Of a stretch of DNA of 64,000 nt, positions 16,801-24,654 are shown in pieces. The translations under genes and the position numbers were made by a program. The stretch comes from Limnoglobus roseus (GTDB lineage: Bacteria; Planctomycetota; Planctomycetia; Gemmatales; Gemmataceae): contig NZ_CP042425.1 of assembly GCF_008254045.1 (NCBI RefSeq), positions 9,128,163 through 9,192,162 on the forward strand. Reading direction: 5' to 3'. The notes under the pieces were generated by a model that searched no databases, had not been told where the DNA came from, and saw only the letters and a list, made by a program, of their open reading frames with translations. Position 1 is the stretch's first letter. Each line of letters opens with the position of its first letter.

Positions 16801-17696
16801 ACGCCGACAAGACGCCGCGGTTCACCATCACGCCGTTCCCCGGGTTCACGGGCGGCGTGCGAACGGCGGTCGCGGATTTCAACCGAGACGGCGTGGCAGA
16901 CCTCGTCGTCGGCACCGGCCCCGGCCGGGCCACTCGCGTCATCGTTTACGACGGCGTCACGCAACAGCAATTGTTCGCCAGCGATCCGTTCGAGGCGTCG
17001 TTCACGGGTGGGGTTTATGTGACGGCGGGGGACGTCAACGGGGACGGCGTGGCCGACCTCGCCGTTACCCCGGACGAGGGGGGCGGGCCGCGGGTGGACG
17101 TGTATAACGGAACCGACTTCGCCAAGTTGATTAGCTTCTTCGGCATTGACGACCCCACCTTCCGTGGCGGCGCGCGGGCGACCATCTCGGACATGACCGG
17201 GGACAGCGTGGGCGACCTGATCGTCGTGGCCGGGTTCGGCGGCGGCCCGCGGGTAGCGGGGTTCGACGGGACGTCGCTGACGTCCACGCCGCGAAAGGTC
17301 TTTGCCGACTTTTTCGCGTTCGAGCAAGCTCTGCGGAACGGCATCTTCGTGGCCGCCGGAGACGTCAACGGGGACGGATTCGCGGACCTCATCGCCGGCG
17401 GCGGGCCGGGCGGCGGGCCGCGCGTACTCGTGTTCGACGGGAAGAGCCTGAAGGCGGACCAGTACACGCCGCTGGCTAACTTCTTCGCCGGCGACGTGAA
17501 CAGTCGGGGCGGCATCCGGGTGGCGGTGAAAGACTTGGACGACGACGCTCGGGCGGACATCATCGTCGGGTCCGGGGCGGGGGCCGGGTCGCGGGTGACG
17601 GCCTACTTGGGTAAGAACGTCGGGGCGGCTGGCACTCCCGCGACCGCTCTTGACTTTGACGCCTACGACTCGACGGCGGGGGTGTTCGTCGGGTAA
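10830..17696 (+). CDS. Giant secreted repeat protein (FG-GAP, tandem cadherin-like repeats, FG-GAP/VCBS)
   Basis: 2288 residues from the ATG at 10830; an upstream in-frame ATG at 10776 would add 18 hydrophobic residues. Residues 1-30 contain KKKFKLRVEPLEDRTTPV, a motif common at the N-terminus of planctomycete surface proteins and probably an export or sorting signal. Residues 30-400 are FG-GAP-like repeats with recurring GDxFGxSV and IGAPxDDPGGVTDAGT. A further FG-GAP block covers about 510-860. From about 870 to 1970 come alternating cadherin/Big_9-type domains, each ending in TVTVTxxNDPPT. The C-terminus has FG-GAP/VCBS calcium-site motifs (DFNRDGVADLVVG, DVNGDGVADLAV, DVNGDGFADLIAG). The likely role is an adhesin or envelope protein; no enzyme domain is seen. 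The 3' neighbour is an IS630 element 88 bp downstream. Confidence 0.9.
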   Translation: MIRRPLLNGKKKFKLRVEPLEDRTTPVAGDVLRTLANPAAAALDQFGVSVAVDGNLVVVGAPFDDPGGVTDAGSVYVFNRTTGSLMATIPNPAPAAGDQFGYSVVVSENRSLLWVGAPFDDPGGVTDSGTVYGFFNLSASVADQFNNPSPAVGDQFGFSLTRDTFSFPSYLGIGAPGDDFGATDAGRAYLAAYSGGNFFYGTASNPEPGAGDRFGESVSLNSGLDLLIGAPYDDPGSVTDAGTAYIYNGNADGIISTLANPSPTAGDRFGFSVSFAANSALAVIGAPLDDPGGVTDAGTAYVFDSFAGGLLQTLNNPSPATGDNFGAFVSAHLGRAVVSAPLDDPAGVTDAGTAYEFDVRTSSLVATLNNPSPTAFDRLGPVAVYQNQAVVAVPLDDPAGQTDAGSVSVYDLNAAPVAVNDKAFVGKNSTTLLGVLVNDSAGGDYQDSLTVTAASTSANGGTVDTYDGTAVRYTTPFNFVGTDTFTYTVKDANGVTATATVTVRVGNPPPLLPAGVLPGVAGASAFQAFGSTVAASGNVMAVANETAGTVGVFDVPSGSLLRTLTPPSSPSNITGMGHTVAIAGNLVAIGQYRQTVGGRSAAGAVYVYDITTGSLVQTLTAPTAVSAGWFGYSVAISGSTVLVGAYEDNQIDGGGLQGTGRVFAFNATTGTLLRTFTDPSPPNRDQAYGSAIAIDGNTVVIGARTTNAAANLALGQAYVYNRSTGALLNTLNKPGLGILPYFGTSVGISGSRIAVGALDQAYLFNASTGAFIAPLSDPVIASGATVYSVDVAIADGRVLLGTIGDDTTGLVRAGGAYLFDATDGSYLRSFLDPTIAANDKLGFSVALATNKALIGEPYDDSFGATDAGLVLVFDTRFPPTPKDDALTVAEDSTATVVNVLGNDVDSAGLPGTLTVTAVTQPASGGAVTLATGVVRFTPAANFNGMTTFTYTVSDGNGTSATATVTVTVSAVNDPPMAAADAVTVGEDGGATVVDVLANDSFAPDVGEALSVTGVTQPASGGAVTLAGGVVRFTPAANFNGMRTFTYTLSDGNGGTAIGTVTVTVTAVNDPPTAGATTATAVEDGFVDVDLRPLASDVETPAAQLTFAVGGAAHGAVQLLADGHTARFTPAANYNGPAAFTYSVTDTGDPAGTAGNARTTGPQTVTVTVTAVNDPPTAGATTATAAEDGFVDVDLQLLASDLETAAAQLTFAVGGATHGAVQLLADGHTARFTPAANYNGPAAFTYSVTDTGDPAGTAGNARTTGPQTVTVTVSAVNDPPTAAADVATVGEDGGATVVDVLANDSFAPDTGEALSMTGVTQPAAGGAVTLAAGVVRFTPAADFNGTATFTYTLSDGNGGTAVGTVTVTVTAVNDAPTASATTATAAEDGFVDVDLRPLASDVETPTALLKFSVSNASNGTVQLLADQHTARFTPAANYNGPASFTYSVSDTGDPAGTAGNALAATAALSVSVSAVNDLPTARADAVTVGEDGGATVVDVLANDSFAPDVGEALSVTGVTQPAAGGAVTLAGGVVRFTPAANFNGTATFTYTLSDGNGGTAVGTVTVTVTAVNDPPTAGVTTVSASEDGFADVDLWPLASDVETPAAQLAFAVGGATNGTVQLLADGHTARFTPATNYNGTATFTYTVTDTGDPAGTLGRELTATATVSVSVPAVNDPPMSGADAITVVEDSGEAIVDVLTNDSFAPDVGEALSVTGVTQPAAGGAVTLAAGVVRFAPAANYNGTATFTYTLSDGNGGTAVGTVTVTVTPANDAPTARDANSNGAADTAVELDLRSLVSDRETAPGDLVFSVRSADHGTVQLLADGHTIRFIPDLGYTGSASFAYSVTDTGAPAGNAADPLTTSKLVTVAVDPQIRATDDTVVVNENGGTVVVDVLGNDSNNPISGGTLTVTAVTAPAGGGVASLQDGEVRFTPDVQFQGTTSFAYTVTNGVGGRATATVTVRVNAVTRATLVGESEFAAGTDVGSGTASLFNADKTPRFTITPFPGFTGGVRTAVADFNRDGVADLVVGTGPGRATRVIVYDGVTQQQLFASDPFEASFTGGVYVTAGDVNGDGVADLAVTPDEGGGPRVDVYNGTDFAKLISFFGIDDPTFRGGARATISDMTGDSVGDLIVVAGFGGGPRVAGFDGTSLTSTPRKVFADFFAFEQALRNGIFVAAGDVNGDGFADLIAGGGPGGGPRVLVFDGKSLKADQYTPLANFFAGDVNSRGGIRVAVKDLDDDARADIIVGSGAGAGSRVTAYLGKNVGAAGTPATALDFDAYDSTAGVFVG
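13754..16440 (+). repeat. Tandem array of two alternating ~300-bp coding repeats
   Basis: Type A units (xxADAVTVGEDGGATVVDV, VLANDSFAPDVGEALSVTGV) start near 13754, 14665, 15256 and 15859. Type B units (GATTATAxEDGFVDVDL, VQLLADGHTARFTPAANYNG) start near 14043, 14350, 14953, 15550 and, more diverged, 16147. The order is A-B-B-A-B-A-B-A-B. The adjacent B-B pair at 14043 and 14350 is nearly identical at DNA level, suggesting recent duplication. Confidence 0.85.
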
Positions 17697-17783
17697 CCCG
17701 TGGGGATGGTGTGAATGCAAGAACGTAAGGCTGTTCACCTGCCGTTGAGGTTCGGCCTGAACCACTTTTCGACCCGCCGGTTA

Positions 17784-18799
17784 GAGCATCATCAGTCTGA
17801 TCCTTGCGCTCGGGGGGTGTTTCTGCGACACTCTGGCGATCCCTCTTGGAGCGGCGCCCGGCGGCGTTCTCACTCGACCTGAGGCGGCGGGTTCTGGCGG
17901 ACTGCCACGGCGGCCTGACGTACGCCGCCATCGCTCGCAAGTACACCGTGTCGGCCGAGTGGGTGCGGGTACAAGCGGTTCCGGAAGACCGGCGAGATCG
18001 CGGCCCGCCGCCGCGCGACCACGCGGCAACCGTACCACGTGCGGCGTGAGGCGGAACTCCGGGCCGCGGTCGCCGGGAAGTCCGACCCGACGCTTGAGCA
18101 ACTCCGCCGGCACCTCGGCGGGGCGGTCAGCATCGGTACCCTGTGGGCGGCCCTGCACGCGCTCAAAATCTCGTTCAAAATAAGTCGCCCCGGGCCGCCG
18201 AGCAAGACCGCCCGGACGTGGCGCAGAAGCGGACCGCGTGGCGGGCGGGGCAGTCCGGGCTCAACCCGGACCGGCTCGTGTTCCCGGACGAGACGTGGGT
18301 GAAGTCGAACATGACGCCGGCGTACGGGTGGGGGCCGGCCGGCGAGCGGGTGGTCGAGGGGGTGCCGCACGGGACCGGAAGACGGTCACGTTCGTCGCCG
18401 CGTTACGGTCCACGGGCGTGGTCGCCCCGCTGGTCGTCGACGGGGCGATGAACGGCCCGCTGTTCGCGGCGTACGTGCGGCAGCAACTGGTCCGGGCGTT
18501 GAAGCCGGGCGACATCGTGGTGATGGACAACCTGTCGAGCCACAAGGTGGCCGGCGTGGCGGCCGCGATCCCCGGGCTGGGGCGGAAGTGGCGTACCTGC
18601 CCCCGTACAGCCCGGACCTGAACCCGATCGAACAGGTGTTCTCGAAGGCAAAGGCCGAGATGCGAAAGCGGAAGCCGCGGACGATCGCGGCGACCGAGGG
18701 TCTGTGCGGGGACGCAGCGGATTGGTTCCCCGCGGACGAGGGTCGGCGGTACATCCAGCACGCCGGCTATGGACCGCAAGGATCAGACTGAAGATGCTC
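17784..18799 (+). mobile_element. IS630-family insertion sequence with clear terminal inverted repeats
   Basis: The ends are inverted repeats: the left end GAGCATCATCAGTCTGATCC and its inverse complement at the right end match at all but one position over about 24 bp. TA dinucleotides flank both ends (17782-17783 and 18800-18801), the expected target duplication. The flanking GT/AC also continue the symmetry. The element is 1016 bp long and holds one decayed transposase gene. Confidence 0.9.
17804..18791 (+). pseudogene. IS630-family transposase, several frameshifts
   Basis: Pieces in all three frames combine to a complete transposase. The N-terminal part has FSLDLRRRVLADCHGGLTYA and AAIARKYTVSAEWVR. 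The next piece starts near 18039 (REAELRAAVAGKSDPTLEQL, GTLWAALHALKISFK). A third has DRPDVAQKRTAWRAGQSGLN and PDRLVFPDETWVKSNM (first Asp). The fourth is RKTVTFVAALRSTGVVAPLV with DIVVMDNLSSHK (second Asp). The last has AYLPPYSPDLNPIEQVFSKA (Glu). At least four shifts are needed, so the gene is dead. It is related to, but distinct from, the IS630 copy near 9 kb. Confidence 0.85.
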
Positions 18800-18808
18800 T
18801 AACAGGCC

Positions 18809-19369
18809 GTGCGGGCAGCGTTCACCGACTGTCGGCAGGTGTACGGTAACCCTCGACTGGCCCGCGTGTTGAACCGCCGGGGCGTGAACTGTTGCGAGAA
18901 CACGGTGGCCAAAGTCCTCCGGGCCGAACCGCCCCACGTCTTGGACCGCCACTTCACCACCGGTACGCCGAACGCCAAGCGGACCGCCGACATCACGCAC
19001 CTGTGGACGGCCGGCGGGTGGGTTGGGCTGTGGTGATCGACCTGCACGCACGGAGCGTCGTCGGCTGGGCCGTGAGCGACACGCCGGGCACGGCCTTGGT
19101 CCGCCGCGCGTTTCAGGCCGCGGTCGTGCGGCGTCGCCCGCCGGCCGGGGTTGTCATGCATTCGGATCGCGGGTGCCAGTACACAAGCGGGGAGTATCGG
19201 ACGGCGGTCGCGGCGGTGATGCGTTTCAGCCGGAAGAGAAACTGCTGGGACAACGCCCCGACGGAGTCGTTCTTCGCCACGCGGAAGAAGGACTTGGTCT
19301 ACCGCCGCGCGTTCGCCGACGGAGCCGAGGCCGAGCGGGCGTGGTGTTCGGCCTTGAGACGGGGTTGTC
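18809..19369 (+). pseudogene. IS3-family transposase (OrfB) fragment
   Basis: The frame at 18809 reads AAFTDCRQVYGNPRLARVLN, RRGVNCCENTVAKVLRAE and RTADITHLWTAGGW (first catalytic Asp of the rve domain), then shifts frame near 19020. The second frame gives VVIDLHARSVVGWAVSDT, VMHSDRGCQYTSGEYR (second Asp) and CWDNAPTESFFATRKKDLVY (Glu). The N-terminal part of OrfB is missing at the IS630 boundary, and the C-terminus ends at the IS4-type element boundary. The fragment is therefore caught between two other elements. Confidence 0.85.
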
Positions 19370-20725
19370 CCGGAATGCCATTCAGTTCGGCCGGAACCTC
19401 CTGCGCCAGTCGCTGTTGTCGAAGCTCCGCGCGGGGGCGGGTCACGTACGGGTACTTCTTGGCCCGCCGCTTCTGGCACCGCGGCTCGACGCGGTCCTTC
19501 CGCGCGGGGCTCACGACCACGTCCGGCAACGGCGTGCCCGGTGAGGACGACGTCAACCACCGCGGCGCGTCCACGAAGCGGATCCGCGCCACGGCACGTC
19601 CTGCCGCCGGCCGGCTCCGAGCAGGACCGCCCGGACCAGGTTGTCGGCGATGGCGAACGCGACCAACTCCTCCCTCACGCCCGCCTCCGTCTCGCACCTC
19701 CGCACGCCCATCCCGGGCGTCGTCTTCAAATGGGCCAGGTCGGTTCCCACCTGCCACCGCTGGCGGTACAGACCCGCCGGCCCGGCCGCCGGGTACGCCG
19801 GGGCGTCGAGGGGCGTGCTCACCGGGGTGACGGTACTCGCCCGGAAGCCGGGGCGGTCCACCGCGTACCGCGTCTCCCGGACGGCGAGCGTGACCGGCCG
19901 TGGCGCGTACGCCTCGGCGGTCATCCACGTCGGCCGCTGGTCCGGCTTGTACCACTCCACGACCGGATCCGTCGGGCCCAGGTTCCGCACCCACCGGGAG
20001 CGGGCCTTGCCGCTCACCTTCCGCGTGCTCCAACGGGGCGGTGGCGTGCGGCCGGGGGTGAAGTCGACGACCCGGCGGCGGCTCACCCGGAACACCCCGT
20101 GGAGGCCGTTTTGGGCCAGGAAGTACGGGCGCGCGTACGCCTCGAACGCGCGGTCCCCGACCAGCACGTCGCCGGCCCGGAGGTCCGGGTGCGGTTGGGT
20201 CACGGTCGCGATCTCGTGCGACCGCAGCGGGGCGGTGAGGAACGCCTGGAGCGGGCCCGGGCCGGCGTGGAACAGGGCGAGGGCGCGGGCGACCGGGAAC
20301 CCGCACCCGGCCGCCGGGTTGGTCGGCGGGCCGAAGGCCCGTTGCAGCGGCGGCGTGTCCGGCAGGCTGACGCCCGTGCCGGCGACGAACCCCGTCCGGT
20401 GCGCCCGCCAGAGGCCGTCGGCATCGACCGCCGGCCAGAGGGCGGCCGTGACCGACCGGAGGACGGCGAGCGGGAGGCGGCCGCGGGCCTGGCGGGGCGC
20501 CGCGGCCGTGACCGACCGGCCGGTCAACCGGGGCAAGTGGGCACAGGCGGTGTTGCCGTGGAGGATCCGCAACAGGAACACGTGGATGGGGGGGACCGGG
20601 TCGAGGGCGCGGTGCCGCCGGCGGACGTTCCGGCCGCGACAGGGTTCCGCCAGGGCGAGCGGAGCGAGGGCGTTCGCCACGCCTTCACGGAGCGGCCGGA
20701 CGGCGGCGCGTCGGGAGGGGGTCAC
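19370..20725 (-). pseudogene. IS4-family DDE transposase, frameshifted and catalytically altered
   Basis: The likely start is a GTG at 20725 with GGAGG 7 bp upstream. DDE features are recognisable: FVAGTGVSLPDTP (the family has a catalytic Asp where this has Ala, codon 20381-20383), VLVGDRAFEAYA (second Asp retained) and YRQRWQVGTDLAHLKTTPGM (the Y-R-E-K signature with Glu replaced by Gly, codon 19745-19747). Both changes are single-base (GAC to GCC, GAA to GGA). A frameshift near 19600 separates the C-terminal tail (PRCQKRRAKKYPYVTRPRAE), which runs into the terminal repeat. The protein is almost certainly inactive. Confidence 0.85.
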
Positions 20726-20849
20726 GGATGAACCTCCGCGGCGCGGGCAAAGGGCCATTCCCATTGTTCGCCGGCTGCAACAGGGGCGAGTACTGGGGCG
20801 GAAGAAGTGAATGGGCCAAGAGTTCCGGCCGAACTGAATGGCATTCCGG
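19370..20849 (-). mobile_element. IS4-type insertion sequence with 28-bp perfect inverted repeats
   Basis: The left end at 19370-19397 (starting CCGGAATGCCATTCAG) and the right end at 20822-20849 are exact inverse complements over 28 bp. The element is 1480 bp. No matching target duplication is evident in the flanks: the left side is IS3 transposase sequence and the right side is not. A deletion or rearrangement may have followed insertion. Confidence 0.88.
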
Positions 20850-20941
20850 AAGAGCCGATTTATCTTGCTCGAATCCCGTCCAACGCCTACAGTTGAAGTG
20901 TCGATACCTACCCCACCGATCCCGCTCCGGGTTCGTCTCTC

Positions 20942-23146
20942 ATGCTCCGCTTCGTCTCGCTTGTTTTACTGATTGCCGTTGCGTGCCCGGTACGGGCCGA
21001 GATGCCGTCGTTCCTGAACGAAGTCGTGCCGTTGATGACGAAGGCCGGCTGCAACCAGGGCGCGTGCCACGGCAAAGGGGCCGGGCAGAACGGCTTCCGC
21101 CTGTCGCTGCGCGGCTATGCACCGGACCAGGACCACCGCTGGCTGACCCGCGAGTTCGACGCCCGCCGGGTCGATCCGTCGGAACCCGAGGCAAGTCTGC
21201 TGTTGCGCAAGGCGACCGGGCAAGCTCCCCACGAGGGCGGCAAACTCTTCGGCGTGCAGAGCCGGGAGTACCAGTTGCTGCGCGACTGGCTGGCGGCCGG
21301 GTCGCCGGGGGCGGTGAAGGACGCGGCCAAGTTGACGAAGCTCGAAGTGACGCCCGACGCCAAGACGCTGAAACCCGGCGAGACGGTGCAACTAACAGTG
21401 TGGGCCACCTTCGCAGACGGCACCCGGACCGACGTGACGTGGCTGGCGAAGTTCGATTCGAACGATGTCGCCTTCCTCACGGTCGCGCCGACGGGGTTGG
21501 TCACGGCGAAGCGGAACGGGGCGACGGCCGTGCGGGTGATGTACCAGTCGGAAGTCGCCGTCGCCGTCTTCGCGATGCCGTTCGAGCAAACGGTCGATGC
21601 AGCCCAGTTCGCGGTAAAGAACAACTTCGTCGATGAGCATGTCTTCGCGAAGTTGGCCGAACTGCGGATCGAACCGTCGGACCTGTGCGGCGACGCCGAG
21701 TTCATCCGCCGCGTGTGGCTCGACGCCGCCGGCGTGCTGCCGAAGCCGGACGACGTGAAGGCGTTCCTCGCCAGCACCGAGGCGGACAAGCGGGCGAAGC
21801 TGATCGACCGCGTGCTGGCGTCGCCAGCGTTCACCGATTACTGGGCACTGCAACTCGGCGACTTGTTCCAGAACCGCAAGGAGCGCGACCACGACGTGCG
21901 CGGCGTGAAGGGCGTCCGGCAGTTCCACGCCTGGATTCGCAAGCAAGTGGCCGACAACCGGCCGTGGGACCTGATCGCCCGCGACGTGCTTCTCGCGAAG
22001 GGTTCGACCACGGATTCACCGCCGGTCGGGTACTACATCGTCACCGTCGGCGAAGCCCGACTCGCCGAACAATCGGAGGTCGGCGAGTCGGTCGCCCAGG
22101 CGTTCCTCGGCACCCGCATCGGCTGCGCGAAGTGCCACAACCACCCGCTCGAACGATACACGCAGGACGACTTCTACCACTTCGCCGCGTTCTTCAGTCG
22201 GGTGAAACTCGACCGCAAGGAAGCCAAAATGGGCGGCACGACGGCCCTCCGCGTCAGCCACCCGGACGAGAAGACGAACTCGCGGCCGGTCGGCACGAAC
22301 CAACCCCGCACCGGGCAGTTCCTCAAGCCGCAACCGCTCGACCGCTCCGTCGCCGACATCCAACCGACCGATGACCCGCGTGAGAAACTCGTCGAGTGGA
22401 TCACGAACCCCGGCAACGCCTACTTCAGCGGCGCGATGATCAACCGCGTCTGGCAGCACTACCTCGGCGTCGGCCTCGTCGAACCCGTGGACGACCTGCG
22501 GGCGACCAACCCGCCGACGGTGCCGAAGTTGTGGGACGCGCTCAAGACGGAGTTCGTCGCGCACCACTTCGACCTGCGGCACCTGATGCGGGTGGTGCTG
22601 AACTCGCGGACGTACCAACTCAGTTCCTCGACGCGGCCGCTGAACGAGACCGACGCCCGGTTCTACTCGCACTACTACGCCCGCCGCCTACCGGCCGAGG
22701 TGCTGCACGACTCCATCGGCGAGGCGACCGGTGTGCCCGAGAAACTCGACGGCTACCCCGTCGGCGTGCGGGCGATTCAGGTCGCCGACCCGAACTTGAA
22801 CTCATCGTTCCTGCGAATGTTCGGCCGGTCCGACCGCGTGACGGCGTGTGCCTGCGAGCGCGGCGGCGACGTAACGCTCCCGCAACTGCTGCACCTGCAA
22901 AACAACGAGGCCCTGCAAAGCCGGATCACGACCGCGACCGGGTGGGTTTACTCGACGCTCGCGGCCGAGAAGAGCGACGACGCGGTGATGGACGGCATCT
23001 TCCTCCGCACCCTCGCTCGCCAGCCGCGGGACGACGAGCGGGCAGCCGTGCGAAAGCTCCTCGCGGCCGGCGAGAAGCGGCCCGACGTGTTCAGCGACCT
23101 GATGTGGGCCCTTCTCAACTCGAAAGAGTTCGCGTTCAACCACTGA
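20942..23146 (+). CDS. Secreted DUF1549/DUF1553 protein with Big-type domain
   Basis: 734 residues. Residues 1-19 form a signal peptide (LRFVSLVLLIAVACPVRA). Near residue 30 there is a cytochrome-like CNQGACHG motif (CxxxCH). Residues about 140-210 form a Big2-like immunoglobulin domain (TLKPGETVQLTVWATFADGT, GLVTAKRNGATAVRV). Next comes DUF1549, with FIRRVWLDAAGVLPKPDDV and a second haem-type motif GCAKCHNHPLERYTQDD (CxxCH). The C-terminal DUF1553 includes MINRVWQHYLGVGLVEPVDD, YARRLPAEVLHDSIGEATG and FGRSDRVTACACER. This is a very common planctomycete family that usually sits beside a DUF1501 gene; none is found here. The role is probably periplasmic and redox-linked, but the substrate is unknown. 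The gene overlaps the convergent downstream gene by 11 bp. Confidence 0.92.
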   Translation: MLRFVSLVLLIAVACPVRAEMPSFLNEVVPLMTKAGCNQGACHGKGAGQNGFRLSLRGYAPDQDHRWLTREFDARRVDPSEPEASLLLRKATGQAPHEGGKLFGVQSREYQLLRDWLAAGSPGAVKDAAKLTKLEVTPDAKTLKPGETVQLTVWATFADGTRTDVTWLAKFDSNDVAFLTVAPTGLVTAKRNGATAVRVMYQSEVAVAVFAMPFEQTVDAAQFAVKNNFVDEHVFAKLAELRIEPSDLCGDAEFIRRVWLDAAGVLPKPDDVKAFLASTEADKRAKLIDRVLASPAFTDYWALQLGDLFQNRKERDHDVRGVKGVRQFHAWIRKQVADNRPWDLIARDVLLAKGSTTDSPPVGYYIVTVGEARLAEQSEVGESVAQAFLGTRIGCAKCHNHPLERYTQDDFYHFAAFFSRVKLDRKEAKMGGTTALRVSHPDEKTNSRPVGTNQPRTGQFLKPQPLDRSVADIQPTDDPREKLVEWITNPGNAYFSGAMINRVWQHYLGVGLVEPVDDLRATNPPTVPKLWDALKTEFVAHHFDLRHLMRVVLNSRTYQLSSSTRPLNETDARFYSHYYARRLPAEVLHDSIGEATGVPEKLDGYPVGVRAIQVADPNLNSSFLRMFGRSDRVTACACERGGDVTLPQLLHLQNNEALQSRITTATGWVYSTLAAEKSDDAVMDGIFLRTLARQPRDDERAAVRKLLAAGEKRPDVFSDLMWALLNSKEFAFNH

Positions 23147-24353
23147 CCACGGGAGCAACGGCACTCGGCACAGGAACGCCAACTCCTGCGGCCCCTCGTG
23201 ACATCATCTCGCGGGCACGGGTCTGCACCCGCACCGTGTACAGCAACCCCAGATGGAGGGCCGCCAGGGCCAGGAACGGGATTTTGTAGGGAATGAGCGC
23301 ATCGCGAACGCCCGGCCCGAACGAGTACAGGGGCGACCCAGCCAGGACGGCAACGACCGCCAGGCCGGCGACGGCGACCCGATTCGGCCGTGGGCCGAAG
23401 GCACACGAAGCCAGCCACCACCCGATCGCCGGGGCCGCCACGAGGTACGTTTGCGGCTCGATCGACGGTCCGAACGAAATGCACCATGTGGCCCCCAGGA
23501 ACAGGCCATGGCGTTCGACTTCCGCCCCCGGCGCGCCGGCCCGGCGCAACCGGACGAGGAGCAACGGCACGGCCAGCCCGGCCAGTGCCTGGACCGGCAG
23601 AAGCCATGAGGCTCGCACGTCGCCGACGTACAACCGCCACGCCTCGTAGAGCGTCTGGTACGGGAACTTCCGGTAGTGCTCGCCGCTCACCAGGTACTCC
23701 GTCATCTTGTCGAAGCGATAGCCGAGAACCGCCGCCGAGTGGAACGCGAACGGCAGCGCCAATAGGGCCGCGACGACCGCGGCGAGACGAAGGCCGAGTT
23801 GCCGCGGGTACAGGGCGGCGAACACCAGCCCGGGCGCGAGGGTGTACATCTTGAACATCGGTAGCGCGAACAGCACGGCCGCCGCCCACCATTGTTGCTT
23901 TCGCACGGCCACGGCCGCCCACAGCCAACAGCCCGCGACGAGGACGTTCGCCTGATGGTTCGCAAAACTGCCACAGCCGATCAGGATTCCGCACGCCAGG
24001 GCCAGTTGTCGCCCCGCGCCGTTCGGCCGGCCGTCGGGCGGGTCGAGGGTCAGGAACGCCCGCAACCCGGTGGCGTAGAGGGCGAAGGTCAACGTCCCCC
24101 AACTGAGTGCCCCCAGCCAGTTCGGCAGGGCCGCGAACGGGGCCAACAGGTCCGAGAAGTAAGGGAGGTACTGAAACGACACCATCGACTCGAACGGGCC
24201 GTCGGTGGGCCAGTCACGGGCGGCGGCGGCGTAATCGGGGTAAACGGAGTGCCGGTCCAGGGTCACGAACGATTTGACCGCCACGAAAATGAGCGTACCG
24301 ATCCAGAGCGTCCGCACGACGTGCACGAGGGCGTTGACCGTCCGCTGCGACAT
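23136..24353 (-). CDS. Membrane glycosyltransferase, GT87/DUF2029-like
   Basis: About 405 residues from the ATG at 24353, which has GAGGA 8 bp upstream; an in-frame start further out (24503) lacks support. The protein has about ten hydrophobic segments. Between TM1 and TM2 the extracytoplasmic loop has DRHSVYPDYAAAARDW and FQYLPYFSDLLAPFAALPNW, resembling polyprenyl-phosphate-mannose-dependent GT87 enzymes, where an early Asp acts. Later motifs are MFKMYTLAPGLVFAALYPR and VLGYRFDKMTEYLVSGEHYR. The enzyme would move a lipid-linked sugar to an acceptor outside the membrane. The specific sugar and acceptor are unknown. It converges with and overlaps the DUF1549 gene, with no terminator between. 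Confidence 0.75.
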   Translation of the reverse strand: MSQRTVNALVHVVRTLWIGTLIFVAVKSFVTLDRHSVYPDYAAAARDWPTDGPFESMVSFQYLPYFSDLLAPFAALPNWLGALSWGTLTFALYATGLRAFLTLDPPDGRPNGAGRQLALACGILIGCGSFANHQANVLVAGCWLWAAVAVRKQQWWAAAVLFALPMFKMYTLAPGLVFAALYPRQLGLRLAAVVAALLALPFAFHSAAVLGYRFDKMTEYLVSGEHYRKFPYQTLYEAWRLYVGDVRASWLLPVQALAGLAVPLLLVRLRRAGAPGAEVERHGLFLGATWCISFGPSIEPQTYLVAAPAIGWWLASCAFGPRPNRVAVAGLAVVAVLAGSPLYSFGPGVRDALIPYKIPFLALAALHLGLLYTVRVQTRAREMMSRGAAGVGVPVPSAVAPVVSG

Positions 24354-24654
24354 GACCGTTCCTCGACCGACCCGCCGAAATCGGGTCGTTTGGGCAGATG
24401 ATGCCGGCAAACTTGCCAGCCCTCGTACGACGGAAATACCCCAACTTCTACTGTTTGAGAAGTCGAACCGACGTCGTCGATTACTCTGTGACCTGAATAC
24501 CAACGCTCAGACACATCCCATTTATCCCAGACGGTACAATCGTTCCGTCCCGATCGGGCGAATTTTTGCTTCCCCGTAACCGGGACACTCCTTACGTCGA
24601 AATTCTGAACTAAGCTTCCACGGCCAACTATGCCCCTTACGGACCAGGCAGCCG

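Noticed and set aside
19541..20731. Plus-strand frames of nearly 400 codons across the IS4-type element
   Set aside because: The minus strand holds the recognisable DDE transposase between perfect inverted repeats; the plus frames are shadows.
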